From positions 1-64,000 of the IMG/VR virus record IMGVR_UViG_3300042391_001376: 64,000 nt of DNA. The stretch is one strand, 5' to 3'. The stretch comes from a virus. Shown in pieces: positions 1 through 10,850 of the stretch. Numbering within the stretch: position 1 is the first letter of the stretch; every line of letters starts with the position of its first letter. The translations under genes were made by a program, and so were the position numbers. Under the pieces are notes generated by a model. It worked only from the letters and a program-made list of their open reading frames with translations. It made no database searches and was not told the DNA's origin.

Positions 1-349
1 CTGTAGATGTGGAATAGGACAGGTTCTGGGTAGTCGCTTCTTGGCCTTCGTACAACTGCTGTTCTCGCGTGTAGTCCTTGTCGGTTACATAGGAGTAGGA
101 ACTATTGGATGCGGAGTCGGTGCCGGTCATCGTGTATGGACCAATCCCCTGCTTGCCCAGAACCTTGCATTGGGTTCGGCTTGCCAACGAACCTAGGGTC
201 ACCTTTGCTGCCGCAGTTGACTCAAAAACCGGAGACAGTGCTTGGGCTGGACTGGAAACTGGGACAAAAGATCCTATCAAAAATAATGGAACAAAAATCC
301 ATGCTGCTTTGCGCGTAAAAGCATATTTCAATCGATTAATCATACTCAT
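1..349 (-). CDS. Secreted protein, N-terminal part (runs off the left edge)
   Basis: The gene is open from an ATG at 347-349 to the window edge. A second in-frame ATG at 341-343 sits 9 bases after a strong GGAGGG ribosome site and is the likelier start. The product begins with basic residues (INRLKYAFTRKAA), then a hydrophobic stretch (WIFVPLFLIGSFVPV) and a likely signal-peptidase site at SPAQA|LSP. The exported part seen so far is Ser/Thr/Tyr-rich with one Cys, and I recognise no domain. Hand counting gives about 53 % GC over bases 1-240, against a visibly AT-rich remainder, with GC-ending codons such as ACC, CTG and AAG. This suggests a recently acquired gene or a highly expressed one. Function is unknown. 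It could be a surface or host-modifying moron protein (inference). Confidence 0.7.
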   Translation of the reverse strand, partial: MSMINRLKYAFTRKAAWIFVPLFLIGSFVPVSSPAQALSPVFESTAAAKVTLGSLASRTQCKVLGKQGIGPYTMTGTDSASNSSYSYVTDKDYTREQQLYEGQEATTQNLSYSTST

Positions 350-395
350 TTGCCCTCCGCAAATAATAGTAATGACTGGATAATAAATATTTTGA

Positions 396-2412
396 TTAAT
401 CTATACCAAGAAGCCAAGAATTAAAAGAATTTTTCTTTCCTGTTTCCATATAAGAAGTTAAATCACTAAGTTCTTTTAGCGCTCTAGTTTCAGCTTGTGC
501 CTGTGATGGTTTGCTTCCGCTTTCTGAAAAAACACCATACTTTTTGAACCAATTAACCAACACATTAAAAGCTATATTAACATCTGCCCCTTGTTTCCAA
601 GTATTTTCTCCACTGATATTCCATGGGTTAAACAAAAATCCTACGCCCCTAACATTCCAAGGTTTATCTATTTTTTTCATAATCGACACTTGAGGTATAT
701 ACGGAAGTTGAATGTTTGTAAGTTGTTTTTCTAAATAATTAGAAGGCAAACTAAATTTAGATTTCATCATCCAAACTTGGTTAGCCGGTATCCTCGCCCA
801 GTCAGCTAAATACGAAGCCGCATTTTTTCTATCAGCAACGTTGTATTCACCTTCAAAAGCTGGCGTGTTTGCATTGATCAAAGCAAGTGCAGAATTTTTA
901 GAAGACTTCGAGGAACTAGACGCTTTGCCCTTGATGTCCTTTATAATATTTTCATTTTTTATAAAAGCTTCCCATGCGTACTTTTTATTATTTTTTGCAA
1001 GATCTGCTTCTCCGCTTACAGCATAAGGGACTGACCAAAGCATTGACGTTCCAAGCCATCCATTTTTGGGATCAAAACTACTCGTATCTTCTGGCTTACA
1101 TCTTATTTGCAAAAATCCTAAATGCTCAGAACCATTTGCAGTTCCTATAGCTATTTTATTTTCACCCAAATTTCCTTCTCTAGAAGCAATAGCTGTAAAG
1201 ACAGCCGCCAAACCAAAAGAAAAGTTTCCGACTAATGGATGAATCATCATTTCAAAAAATTCATCGTAAGTTAAAAAATCACCTGGATCAGATGAACCAT
1301 TATATGGTTTAGCTACTTTAAATATTTTAGGGGAAAGACCATCTAAATTTTTCAGGCTAGGAAGCACTGTGAATTTACCGCTAGTTACTGTTGCTTGTCT
1401 GCCAAAAGCACCACCTCCTGTTTGAAATGGTGTTGAACTTTTGCGTGCAGGAGCATCAAAATCTATATTAGAATTGATACTTTCATTGATAATATTTGGT
1501 TTTACCGAAAGATTAGTTAAGGCTGGCGTTGAACTTACTTTTTTTGTTGCGCTAACTATGTTTGGATTAACTTTATTTAAAACTTGTTTAATAGTTGAAG
1601 CTTTTTTGAGATCTTCCATTTTACTTATAACCAAGGGGGTAGCAAGAGCTACTATGTAATATGTTATATGCCATTGATCATCAGGCAGGCTCTCTCTTGA
1701 CCAACCATACTGCAACATGTTATTGGCCATCCAATCAATAGCTTTTTTGTTACTAAAAATATCTTGATGCAAATCTACAGATATACCCCAGCCATGGTTT
1801 GACATCCCAGGGGTTGCACCAGGTGGGTCTCCAACTTTAGAATAATTCTGTTTTTTATACCACCATTTTCCACTATCATTAGGGTACAAAGAATTTGGCC
1901 ACCAATACTTTATGTAATCATTACCAACAAAACTCCCACCATATGCAGAAGAATATCGGCTGACACCATCTTCAAGTACAGGGTTAGCCGCCACTGTCGG
2001 GAACTCATGGTTGTTAATAAATAGTTTTCCGTTACGCCTCCATTCAGGTTTATCAGCAAAATACGCTGGGTATCTTCTATCGTATTTTCTAGACCATGCA
2101 GTTGGTGAATACTTTTGTTTAAAGTTTTTTACTGCGTTATTTAAATCTCTAAAAGCTGAAGTGACTCTTAGTTTATATTTTGTTGCGGCATACAGGTCGT
2201 CTGCCATTATTTTGAAAGATGTTGCAGCTGTTCCGAGACAGTTTAAAACTTTCTCCAAGACCAAAGCTTTGAAGGGTTGGGCTAAAGTGGGAAGCTACCC
2301 CATTTTCATTAGGTATGTATAGGCCAGAACTCTTATCGTAATGAGTCCATGTTTCAAATGGGTCTCTACCTAGTTGTCTTATAGGCCAATCATCTTTTGT
2401 TTTTAAACTCAT
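396..2412 (-). CDS. M15 peptidase plus lysozyme-like cell-wall hydrolase, broken by a +1 frameshift
   Basis: Translation starts at ATG 2410-2412, which overlaps the previous gene's stop as ATGA. The reading frame then breaks between about 2260 and 2294. Removing one base, for example from AAA at 2263-2265 or TTT at 2268-2270, gives a 671-residue protein. Residues about 200-255 carry a D-Ala-D-Ala carboxypeptidase/VanY-type M15 site: SNHGWGISVDL (zinc His and Asp) and DDQWHITYY (second His). Residues about 375-670 resemble the lysozyme/transglycosylase-like domain of the tail lysin at 61779-63938, sharing AAVFTAIASRE and a GFLQI-type motif. It probably degrades peptidoglycan, either in the tail tip during entry or at lysis. 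The C-terminal part alone also has a TTG start at 2264, but no ribosome site supports that start. Confidence 0.8.
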
Positions 2413-5400
2413 TGTGATTTATACACTCCCCTTGCACCATCCAAACTAAAGCCTATCGGTGTTATAAATTTAGCTGAAGCTTTTCTTTCTTTAACATTTG
2501 TTTTTTCTGATTCAGGGCCAGAGTATCTAACGTAATTTCTTGTAGCATCAATGTTGAGATAGTCTGACGGAACAAAAATTTTACCTAAAGGATATGTCCT
2601 TCTTAAAGTTTTATTCCAAACCATTCCATACCACCAGTTGCCATTTATAATAAATGTATTTGGATTATCGAAGATTGCAGCCTGAGCAATGTTTAAGGTC
2701 GCAGAAGCTATTTGGAACCACTCTAAACCATTCCACATATATATTTTATCTGTATCAGTTTCATATATTGTTTCAGAAAATCCTGGTGCCACAGGTCTCG
2801 CCGTAGACAAACACTTGTATGTAACATTATATTCTTGTGTTTGCGATTCCGACAAAGAAACTCTGAATTCAAAAGAGTCACCATTTCTCCAAATTAATTT
2901 GTTCCTCAAAGATAAACCAGGACCATGATCCGTCACCCTATTCTCACAGGGTGCCTGCCTGTATCTATCGACTGCTAACTCAGGAATAGATTTCATCCCA
3001 CCATACATAGAAAAGAAACACACCGCCAAAGATTCTGTTTCTCCAGTGCATTTAGGTGCGTCCCTCTCTAAACCTATTTTTCCGATATTCTTTACCACTC
3101 CCGCATCATCTGATATATTAAATTCTAAAATCCAAGAAGTGTGTGAAGCTATTTGAGATATAATTAAATCTTGTTTTAATGATTTAAATTTTGTTCCAGC
3201 AAACTCAGCGTCGCGTGCCCATAGACCGTCGTTAGATTGAAGCGTTGTTTCGTTCTTTACTGGATCATTGATAACTATTACGCTATCAGTAGGTGGTTGA
3301 ACTGTTTCATTTGGTGGAGTTACCTCTGGGCTTCCAGGGATTACTGGAGCTGGCTTTGGCGGCGTGACTCCTGGAGTTGGATTTGGGTTTACTGGTTTAG
3401 GTTTTGTTGGCTTAGGTTTTGGAGCCGGCGTTGGAGAAGGTGCTGGAGCCACTGGAGCTACTGGCGTATTTGGATCAGGTATAGTTGTGAACGTTATGCT
3501 ATCCCACTTACCTGCGTTACCAGACCAAGATTTGCCGGCAGAAGACTTAAGAACATGAGCCCCAATAAAAACACTTATATCTGTGTTATAAGGCAAAACA
3601 TTTTTAGGCGTAATAGTTATACTGTTATAGTCCAAGAAAGAAACTTCAGAACTAAATATATCTATTTTAGCTAAAGCTTTAGTAGTATTTTTTTTGTAGA
3701 AGAAAATAGACCCGCTATTTCTTACCATAGACAAATCAAAATTTAATGTTAACTTAACATCTATGTTAACTTTTTGATTATCATTTTCAGGAGTTATTGA
3801 AGTCACCGAATATGATAAGAATTTTGGTTCAGGAACTATTGGTCTCAAGGGGACAGTTGTTGCGGGAGGTGCAACTCCATCTCTTTGATCTGGGATGGTT
3901 ATCTTAGGCATAGGGACTGTTGTGACCGGCACCGTTGTAACAACCGTACTAGACGGTGACCCGTTTGCTGGCGGCGTAGTAGTGGATGGCGTAACCACTG
4001 TTGTAGTTGTAACCCCATTCGCAACAATTGTAGTCGTAGTTGATTCGCCATCTGGAGCAACTGTCGTAGAAGTGCTAGGTATATATGGTGGTAACATCGG
4101 TATTTTTGGCGGGAAAACAGTAGTCGTAGTAGTTGTAGAGCCGTTAGGGTTAGTGGTAACAGTTGTCGTCGATTGAGGCGTAGTCGTAGTGCTGGTAGTT
4201 GGACTCTGCGGCGGCCTTGGAGCACCAATACCAGCTGCTCCAGCTCCAGGTCTTGCGCCCGGTGCAGCTGGGATATATGTTGTTACAGTTGTCGGAGACG
4301 ATGGCAACGAAGTAGTAGTCGTCCCAATTTGTATTGTAGTTGGAGTCGTTGAAGAACTAGGTGGCACGTTAATAGGAGCAGTCGGGATGCCGTTTATCAA
4401 ACCGTCTACAATGCTAATATAATTAGGCGGATGTATTCCATCGCCAGGAGCGTTAAAATCTCCAACAAATATAAATCCATATTTTTTACAAAGCATCTCT
4501 AGCTTGAGATTAAAATATGTTCCGGGATACTTATCGTTCAATTGTTTAGATATTCCCATAACATAAACTAAAGCAACTAGTTTTCTATCTGTAAAAACTT
4601 TTATTTGATCAAACTGTGTTTTTGCTTGATTTAAAGCACTAGCTACATCGCTGGCTTTTTTTATGTTATTTGATGCACCAGTAGATAGCCATAATATCCT
4701 GTTGTTTAACTGCTTATCTTTCTGATCTATGTATTTAAGAACGTTATTTATTCTCCTTGAGACTTCGTACATGTTATCCCCGACTTTATGATGATACCCA
4801 TCCCAAACGCAAAACTGGCTGTATAAACCACTCGACTTAGGAAAATAAGTTTCATTCTGACAAGCAGAAGGGTCGTTAAGAAAAACGTTTGGCACAACTT
4901 GTGAAGTTTCCACTCCTGGATTCAAAGAATCATATCTATCAGATAATCCTACTGCAATACTGTCACCAATTATAATTGGTACCTTATTGGTTATCGTTGT
5001 TACATTTGATGGGGTGATTGTTGTTGTTGGGGACAGACCATCTCTTTGATCTGGGAAAACTATTTTAGGAGCAACAGTTGTAGTAGTAGACTTTGGCGGG
5101 ACAGTTGTTGTTGTTGACTTCTTTGGCACTGTTGTTGTGGTAGTAGCTTTAGGTATTGTTGTGCTAGTTGTAGGTTTTGCCGGGATAGTGGTTGTTGGAG
5201 AAGAGGGAACGGTTGTCGCTACTGGGATATCTTTTCTAATATTTGGATTTCTTAATATTTCATCTATTTTTTGTCTTTCCTTGATAACGTTAGACTGTAA
5301 ATACCCACCAATATCTCCAATCTCATTGCCGATAAGTGGGAACCAAGATGGAACGCTAAAAGCAGGCAACCCCCTAATAACTTGATTGATTTCTTCTTTT

Positions 5401-7338
5401 TGCAAAATACTTTCTGTTCCAAGAATAAACATTATATTAAATGGCGAAATGGTTGTAACTGAAAGTTTTACTGGATAAACTTTGTTATCCAGCCTAGTAA
5501 CACGAGCCCAATGATTTGTTGGCTTGTTATCTGGAGTTGGCATTCCTGAAGGCCATTTCTCAACTTTTTTAAATGCGTCAACAATATTTTTAGTTCCACT
5601 CAATGCCGCATTAAAAGGGAAAGTAGAGCCTGGCTTAATTGAATAATAAGAATTATTAAATGTAAACTCTCTAGTCAAAAGTTTGTTATACACATAATCT
5701 AGGTCATTTAAAATTACAACTTTTCCGTTTTGCATTACATCTGCTAAAGCAGCAGGTGCTTGTTTTAAATTGTATTTATATAATGAATCTTTTTGATGCA
5801 CGGTTAAGGTAGATGTATTTAATATTCTTCCGTTAAGCTTATCCAACAATAAAACAAAATTTTTTTCTACATAATTTTTATATTCAGGTAAATAGTATAT
5901 TGTAGAATTATACGGTGCATTACCTGGTTCATATTTGTCTATGCCCAAAGGATTGTCTGATACATTCCCATTGGAAGTTGTATACGAGACTATTTCCGTG
6001 TAGTTCACTGCACTAACGTTTTGTATTTTTTCTACTGCCGTATTTCCTGGAGTACTCTCGTGAGAAACTATAGAATTTTTTAAGTTTTCTGAGTATAATA
6101 CGTTTTTATTTTTGTTTAAAATTTCTTTTCTTAAACCCCATATGTAATTAAAAAGTCTGATTACGTTACTAGCTGTTGGTTGTTCTCCAACGCTATCTTC
6201 TTTAGCAATTGTTTTTTTTGTAACGACTGCTGGACCCTTTATTCCAATATAGCTTAAAGTATTGGCAATACTCGCTGCATAGCCAGAAAGAGTGGTGGTG
6301 TTAACTACCAATACCGTTGGACCATTAATTGTAGGAATAATATTATTATCCCAAGGAGAAGACCCAATTGGTTTAACGGGTGTAACAGTAGTCGTTTTTG
6401 TTGTTGAATCTGGCACAATCGCCCAACGGCCTGTATCTCCAGTTTTACCACTAATTATTGTGGGAGTTTCAGCTGTTTTACCAGTCACTGGATCAATGCC
6501 AGTTATTGCATTGCCGCCGCCTTTATCTACTCTATCTGGAACCCATACTTGTTTTTGCCCTGGACCAGGAGCACCTTTTGGCGTTGGAGTAGGCTTAAAG
6601 CCATCTATCTCCTGCATAGATCTATCTCTGTATTTGCTAGGCTTGCTACCTGCGGCATAATAAACTAATATATTTTGAAAATCTGGATCAGTTGTAGGCA
6701 CGTCACTACACCAGCTCCAGCCATAGCTCGCGCCATTTGTTTTAATAAAATTAATTACTTTATCATTATTATTTGTTATCCTAATACAAAGACCAGTTCC
6801 AAAAATACTAAATCCAGGCATCGGGTTATACGATGTTATGGTTGTTGGATACCACTTCACACCTGCATAGGTCCTTCCGTTTTTTACCTCTGGAATACTA
6901 GAAGCTCTAGATACATTAGTTGGGGTCTTGCTATTTTTTGTTTTAAACTCTTGCTCTTGAAGAGCTAAAGTTTTATATATAGTTGTATATTGTATTGTTA
7001 TGCCCTGTTTTTTTGCAGCGGCAGCCATGTCTTGCAGCGTCCACGCCGGAGTGAAAGGGAGCTTAATAGATGGCTTATAAAAATATTTTTCTGGCAGAGC
7101 CCCATTAAAAGCTCCATAACTTTTTGTGCCAGAAGTATAAAGATATTTTAATAATTCACCAAAATATAAAACCCTTGGTTTTCCGAGCCGCAACCCATGC
7201 GGCATATGACCCTGATTCAGTCGTTGAAGGTATAGGTAAGTTGATAAAATTATCTGGAAGCCTGGCAGATCCACCAGGCAGATTATACTCAAGAGCGTTC
7301 TTTGGCAGACTAGCTATATTGACCTTTGTTACGCCCAT
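2409..7338 (-). CDS. Giant multidomain surface/tail protein with SGNH hydrolase and Ig-like domain, N-terminal +1 frameshift
   Basis: The first about 52 codons (start ATG 7336-7338) are in one frame and the rest in another. Dropping one base from TTTT at 7179-7182 joins them into a 1642-residue protein. About 97-228 look like an M15 peptidase fold that has lost its zinc ligands (SIFGTGLCIRI where active enzymes have SxHxxGxAxD). Two Thr/Pro/Val-rich linkers (about 706-770 and 990-1163) flank an SGNH/GDSL hydrolase domain with GDSIAVGL, an Asn in STGASNN and a terminal GDGIHP (Ser, Asn, Asp-His). About 1172-1286 resemble an SbsA-type Ig-like domain, followed by a Pro/Lys linker and a C-terminal domain of unknown fold. 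TTTTV linkers of this kind are typical of actinobacterial exported proteins. The likely role is binding or deacylating host surface polymer from the virion (inference). Confidence 0.75.
3840..4375 (-). repeat. Thr/Val-codon low-complexity tract
   Basis: This run of ACN/GTN codons encodes the long TTT/TTV linker of the giant protein. The degenerate triplet repetition also opens long false Val-rich frames on the plus strand. Its codons are mixed (ACA, ACT, ACG, ACC), so it is maintained at protein level rather than as a simple DNA satellite. Confidence 0.7.
5015..5225 (-). repeat. Second Thr/Pro/Lys-codon low-complexity tract
   Basis: This shorter copy of the same linker type encodes repeats of (K)STTTTVPPK. 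It lies just before the SGNH domain and is closely followed by a DQRDG motif like the one in the other linker. Confidence 0.7.
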
Positions 7339-7398
7339 AGAAAATAAACCTTAATTTAATAGTTTAGATATACTAATAGTAACTAAGAGAAGCTTATG

Positions 7399-8151
7399 CT
7401 ATCTAAAATTCTTACGAACCCAATCAGGATACGTATCGTCTACCTCATAGTATTTTAGCGGGAACCTATCAAATGGATCCATACCCTCACTTATTCTACG
7501 AAGTATCTCTTTATCATCTTTAAATTCTTCTAAATTGTATTCAGTATGAGCAAAAGATTCTATCTTATTTTTTATGTTTTCAATGTCTGTGAAAAAAGAA
7601 AAATGCCAGCCAGCGTCAGGTATCGTATACCAGGTTCCAGCTCTCAACTCTTGGCAAGATTGAGCCTCTAAATCTTTAAATCTAGCAGCAATCGGTCTGG
7701 CCCCCTGATTGCAGTGTTCCGGAACTTGCCAGTTATAATTCCAAAAATATTGTTTAACATCTAATCTAGCCGGGGTTTCAACTAACTTTAATTGATTAAT
7801 AATATTTGAGCTAATTATTTCATCCGCGTCAGAAATGATTACAATGTCATCTGCTTCCGCTTTATCTAGGCCAAAGCGAATAGCGTTGCGTTGGTAATGC
7901 TCTCTTTCCCAAGGTGACTGAACGGTAGAAAGATCTGGAGAATTGAAATGTATTTTAATTCTAATTATTTTATCTTCCCATTTTTTAGCCCAATCAGGCA
8001 ATTGGTCAAGATAAAATGGTTTTTCTTTTCCAGTAAATGTTTCGGATGCTTCAACTATAACAAAGTGATCAACAATATCACCAAGCTCTTCAAATCTTAC
8101 GCGCAGCATCTCTTCTTCGTTAAAGAAGGTAAAGCAATCAAATATTTTCAT
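7399..8151 (-). CDS. Glycosyltransferase family 17-like
   Basis: The product starts KIFDCFTFFNEEEML and continues with RFEELGDIVDHFVIVEA, a WEREHYQRNAI segment and a DDIVIISDADEI motif. This is the order seen in GT17 (beta-1,4-N-acetylglucosaminyltransferase type) proteins, in which the DAD/DxD-like acidic triplet binds the metal-sugar nucleotide. The start is placed at the fifth codon of the open frame (ATG at 8149-8151) because homologues begin MKIFDxF. The upstream gene's stop overlaps this start by a few bases. It is the last of five sugar/methyl-transfer genes. The target could be phage DNA, virion protein or host surface glycan, and nothing in the sequence decides which. Confidence 0.8.
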   Translation of the reverse strand: MKIFDCFTFFNEEEMLRVRFEELGDIVDHFVIVEASETFTGKEKPFYLDQLPDWAKKWEDKIIRIKIHFNSPDLSTVQSPWEREHYQRNAIRFGLDKAEADDIVIISDADEIISSNIINQLKLVETPARLDVKQYFWNYNWQVPEHCNQGARPIAARFKDLEAQSCQELRAGTWYTIPDAGWHFSFFTDIENIKNKIESFAHTEYNLEEFKDDKEILRRISEGMDPFDRFPLKYYEVDDTYPDWVRKNFR

Positions 8152-8599
8152 ATACGTAAACATCTTTATCAGTAAATAGTGAATATCTTTTTATTTCTTT
8201 TTCGATCTGCGAATCTGCGATAAATTCAGACTCAAGATTAGATGCCCACTTACCCGGGTTTACCGCCAAAATAAAACCACCTGGCTTTAAAACTCTTTTA
8301 ATTTCTTGAGCTACTTGATCATAATTGTTGTTAAATATTTCTGGGTCATAATTAATTGAAATAAATAAATCAACACAATCATCAGAAAATAACATCGGAT
8401 TTAAACCAGCTGGCCAATAGTAATTATTCTCGCTATTTTCCAATGCAGCCTCAAGTGCACTCCACAGTCTCATAGCACCAATGCCGTGTTCTGCGGTGTA
8501 GAGAGTCTCGGACAAATCCAAGCCTTCTTGATAGCAAACAGTAAAAGAGTTATTTTTAAAAATGTCTCTTATTATATGTGCTACATGATTCCAGTTCAT
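8138..8599 (-). CDS. SAM-dependent methyltransferase-like protein (short)
   Basis: This 153-residue protein has the late part of a class I methyltransferase fold: an acidic strand (CVDLFISINYDPEIF) followed by QEIKRVLKPGGFILAV. The usual glycine-rich SAM loop near the N-terminus is not obvious, so the protein may be truncated or divergent. It abuts the next methyltransferase gene (its ATG lies just after that gene's stop) and overlaps the GT17 gene, so the three are probably translationally coupled. Enzymatic activity is uncertain. Confidence 0.6.
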   Translation of the reverse strand: MNWNHVAHIIRDIFKNNSFTVCYQEGLDLSETLYTAEHGIGAMRLWSALEAALENSENNYYWPAGLNPMLFSDDCVDLFISINYDPEIFNNNYDQVAQEIKRVLKPGGFILAVNPGKWASNLESEFIADSQIEKEIKRYSLFTDKDVYVYENI

Positions 8600-9139
8600 T
8601 TACTTGACAGGCTTAACTGCGTCCACCTTAAGCCAACCCCATTCATCTCCACGTTTAACATCTAATATTTCAAAACCCATTCTCTCAAAATCATCTTGGA
8701 GCATTCTATGAGTTAAGCCCACAAAATGAAAATCAAAAGGATTCAGTTGTTCAGCAAAAAAGATCTGTTGCATTCTTCTATCGCCATCAAGGGAGTCCAT
8801 TTCAAGTATCTGATTGCAGGCCAACAAGAAGTCTGGAACTTCAATTCTAATCATCCCACCAGGCTTAACTATTCTGCACCATTCGGCCAGAACAGCTTGA
8901 TATTCTTTCCACGGAAAGTGTTCAAGACACTCTGAGTTATAAACTATGTCTGCAAAATTGTCTGGAAGATTAATCTTGCGAGCATCGCAGACTACATCGA
9001 CTGGAACATAGGTTTTGTTAGCGTGATCGTACAACGGCGTTGGATCTATATCAATATGAATCCAGTCTGGACCAAGATATGTTCTAGTGCCAATTACAAC
9101 TTTTGTGCCCGCACCCTTAGGTATTGTCTCTAGTCTCAT
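8600..9139 (-). CDS. SAM-dependent methyltransferase (type 11-like)
   Basis: This 179-residue protein contains VVIGTRTYLGPDWIHIDID in place of the standard SAM loop. It also has VVCDARKINLPDNFADIVYNSECLEHF, matching the motif II/III region of type 11 methyltransferases, then EWCRIVKPGGMIRIEVPDF and a C-terminal RMGFEILDVKRGDEWGW. The VxSxxxLEH pattern is typical of methyltransferases found inside glycan clusters. It abuts the glycosyltransferase upstream. A likely job is methylating a sugar made or transferred by its neighbours (inference). Confidence 0.82.
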   Translation of the reverse strand: MRLETIPKGAGTKVVIGTRTYLGPDWIHIDIDPTPLYDHANKTYVPVDVVCDARKINLPDNFADIVYNSECLEHFPWKEYQAVLAEWCRIVKPGGMIRIEVPDFLLACNQILEMDSLDGDRRMQQIFFAEQLNPFDFHFVGLTHRMLQDDFERMGFEILDVKRGDEWGWLKVDAVKPVK

Positions 9140-10015
9140 TTAAATTATTCTTCCTCTATATAAGTGTTGCCAACGTGGAACTTTTATTAAATCTACTTCT
9201 CTACCCAAAGCTGATACATAGACTGTCTCAGGGTTATCATTTATCCCTCTAAGCTCTGGTTGTTGCTGATACCATTCTTCCAAGTATATCGCATTCCAGT
9301 CTTCAAATCTAGTTACATTTGGACTATGGTAGGTGACATGGGGCCCAACATAATACTTATTCCATTTATTAACCCAATTAATCACACCTTGATTAATTCT
9401 TTCTTGTGCTTCAGGATTACGCGTACTTGTTGCATCATGAGCAACTAAAACTGTTGGGTCAGCTACTATTCTCCAGCCACCTAATCTTATTCTTGTCTGA
9501 AAATCAACTTCTTCTTGATGACCAATTTCTGTATCAAATCCACCAATCTCTTTATATCTTTGACGATTTAAAATCCAACAAAAACCAACACCCCATAATA
9601 TTTCTAAATATCTTGGACGTTGCATAGGATACGCCCCTCCATTCGGAAACGCCATTGCAACTTCGTGGTTACCTTCAAGATAGGAGGCTAATTTTAGATC
9701 CCATCCTGGAGTCATAATATAGGCGTCATTATCTATATAGCCTACGTTATTAGTTTCTGCCCACTCAAGAATATGATTAACAGCACCAGTATATCTTACG
9801 TTTTTAGTTAATTGTTTAATAACAACTCTTGGATCTTCCGCAGCGTGTTTTTGGGCGACCTTTATTGTTTCTGGATCTTCTGAGGCGTTCTCTAACACTA
9901 AGAGTCTCCAATCACAATGAGTGTTCTGCCTAAAAGCAGTTATAGACCTATCTAATTTGTCCGGATTATTATAGCTAGATACTCCAAAATCAATTCTCAC
10001 GGCTTTGTCCACCAC
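9140..10015 (-). CDS. Glycosyltransferase family 2
   Basis: The product shows the GT-A/GT2 pattern: DFGVSSYNNPDKLDRSI, WRLLVLENASEDPE, and NVGYIDNDAYIMTPGWD with the acidic DxD-type metal site. Later come GGFDTEIGHQEEVDFQTRI (acceptor-side ED motif) and RIVADPTVLVAHDA. The length of 291 residues is normal. Its start overlaps the end of the upstream methyltransferase by 19 bases. It belongs to the 7.4-10.7 kb sugar-transfer cassette. Confidence 0.88.
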   Translation of the reverse strand: MVDKAVRIDFGVSSYNNPDKLDRSITAFRQNTHCDWRLLVLENASEDPETIKVAQKHAAEDPRVVIKQLTKNVRYTGAVNHILEWAETNNVGYIDNDAYIMTPGWDLKLASYLEGNHEVAMAFPNGGAYPMQRPRYLEILWGVGFCWILNRQRYKEIGGFDTEIGHQEEVDFQTRIRLGGWRIVADPTVLVAHDATSTRNPEAQERINQGVINWVNKWNKYYVGPHVTYHSPNVTRFEDWNAIYLEEWYQQQPELRGINDNPETVYVSALGREVDLIKVPRWQHLYRGRII

Positions 10016-10734
10016 TGCTTATTTTCGTGCAAAACAAAACCAATGCTTTGCAATAGTGGAAACCACTCTGTTTCATATTTATTATTTACAGCCAAGTGCA
10101 TGGGTATAGAGTTTCCGTGTTCAATATCTCCAATCGCAAATGCATTTTGTGCAATAAACACGCCGCCTTTCTTAAGGGTGTCATAAACAGCTTTTGCCCA
10201 TTCTTCAACATTAACGACGTGTTCAAAAAAATCTAGCGCAACAACTGCATCGAACAATCTATCGCCTAGTTTAGGCTCAAAAGTATTTGTGAATAATGTG
10301 TTGATAACAAGCTTTTCTTCAAGGCTAAATCTGTACTGTGCGAAGTTAGCTGTTTTGCCACCTTCCAAATCATGGTAAGTTGCCTCTAAACCCTCTTGGG
10401 CCAATCTTATACTTAAAGAGCCTATCCCGTCACCTAATGAAAGAACCTTGTTTTTGCCCGAATGTCTCAATCCAAGAGCTATACCTTCGCACATCCCTGA
10501 ATAGTTAAAACCTTGATCCAGATGATAAGCTGACAATTCCCAAATATACGCATCTGTGTTCCTATACCAATTTAAAAGAGAATCAGCGTTGTCGACATTT
10601 GTTCTGGCATCGTTAAAATCATTTGCTACTTCATGATGATTATAATGAAACCCTTTTTCTAATCTTTGCTTAGCATATCCTTCTGGTACTTTCAGGAATT
10701 CGGATATTTCTTTTGCACGCTTATCTACACTCAT
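9997..10734 (-). CDS. SAM-dependent methyltransferase
   Basis: The start at ATG 10732-10734 is preferred over one nine codons upstream because GGAGAG lies 4 bases before it and the promoter at 10766 would leave a short leader. The fold is class I: NKVLSLGDGIGSLSIRLAQ (SAM-binding GxG loop), TYHDLEGG (acidic end of strand 2), and FDAVVALDFFEHVVNVEEW with DTLKKGGVFIAQ. An N-terminal region of about 90 residues precedes the methyltransferase domain. It is the first gene of the cassette and probably defines its transcript. Confidence 0.85.
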   Translation of the reverse strand: MSVDKRAKEISEFLKVPEGYAKQRLEKGFHYNHHEVANDFNDARTNVDNADSLLNWYRNTDAYIWELSAYHLDQGFNYSGMCEGIALGLRHSGKNKVLSLGDGIGSLSIRLAQEGLEATYHDLEGGKTANFAQYRFSLEEKLVINTLFTNTFEPKLGDRLFDAVVALDFFEHVVNVEEWAKAVYDTLKKGGVFIAQNAFAIGDIEHGNSIPMHLAVNNKYETEWFPLLQSIGFVLHENKQWWTKP

Positions 10735-10765
10735 TTGCTCTCCATCGTTGATCGGACACAATTAA

Positions 10766-10774
10766 ATTGTATCA
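10766..10774 (-). promoter_or_regulatory. Extended -10 promoter of the sugar-transfer cassette
   Basis: On the minus strand the sequence is TGATACAAT, an extended -10 (TGnTAnnnT) with no good -35 box. The expected start of transcription is near 10759, giving a leader of about 25 bases before the GGAGAG site of the first gene. Confidence 0.5.
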
Positions 10775-10850
10775 TGTTTTATTTTAATTTTTCTATATAG
10801 GGTAAAATTGGGAAAAAAATTTTAAGGCCAAATTGGTTTTTGACTTTTTT

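Noticed and set aside
105-383. Plus-strand frame of 92 codons at the left edge
   Set aside because: It overlaps the minus-strand secreted protein with its signal peptide and strong ribosome site. The plus frame has no recognisable features.
3895-4422. Long plus-strand frames rich in Val and Gly
   Set aside because: They are the complement of the ACN/GTN codons of the Thr linker, have no ribosome sites, and the minus-strand protein is clearly real.
10793-10850. Possible terminator after the oxygenase gene
   Set aside because: CCAATTTGG followed by T-rich sequence is only a short AT-rich palindrome. The stem is too weak to call.
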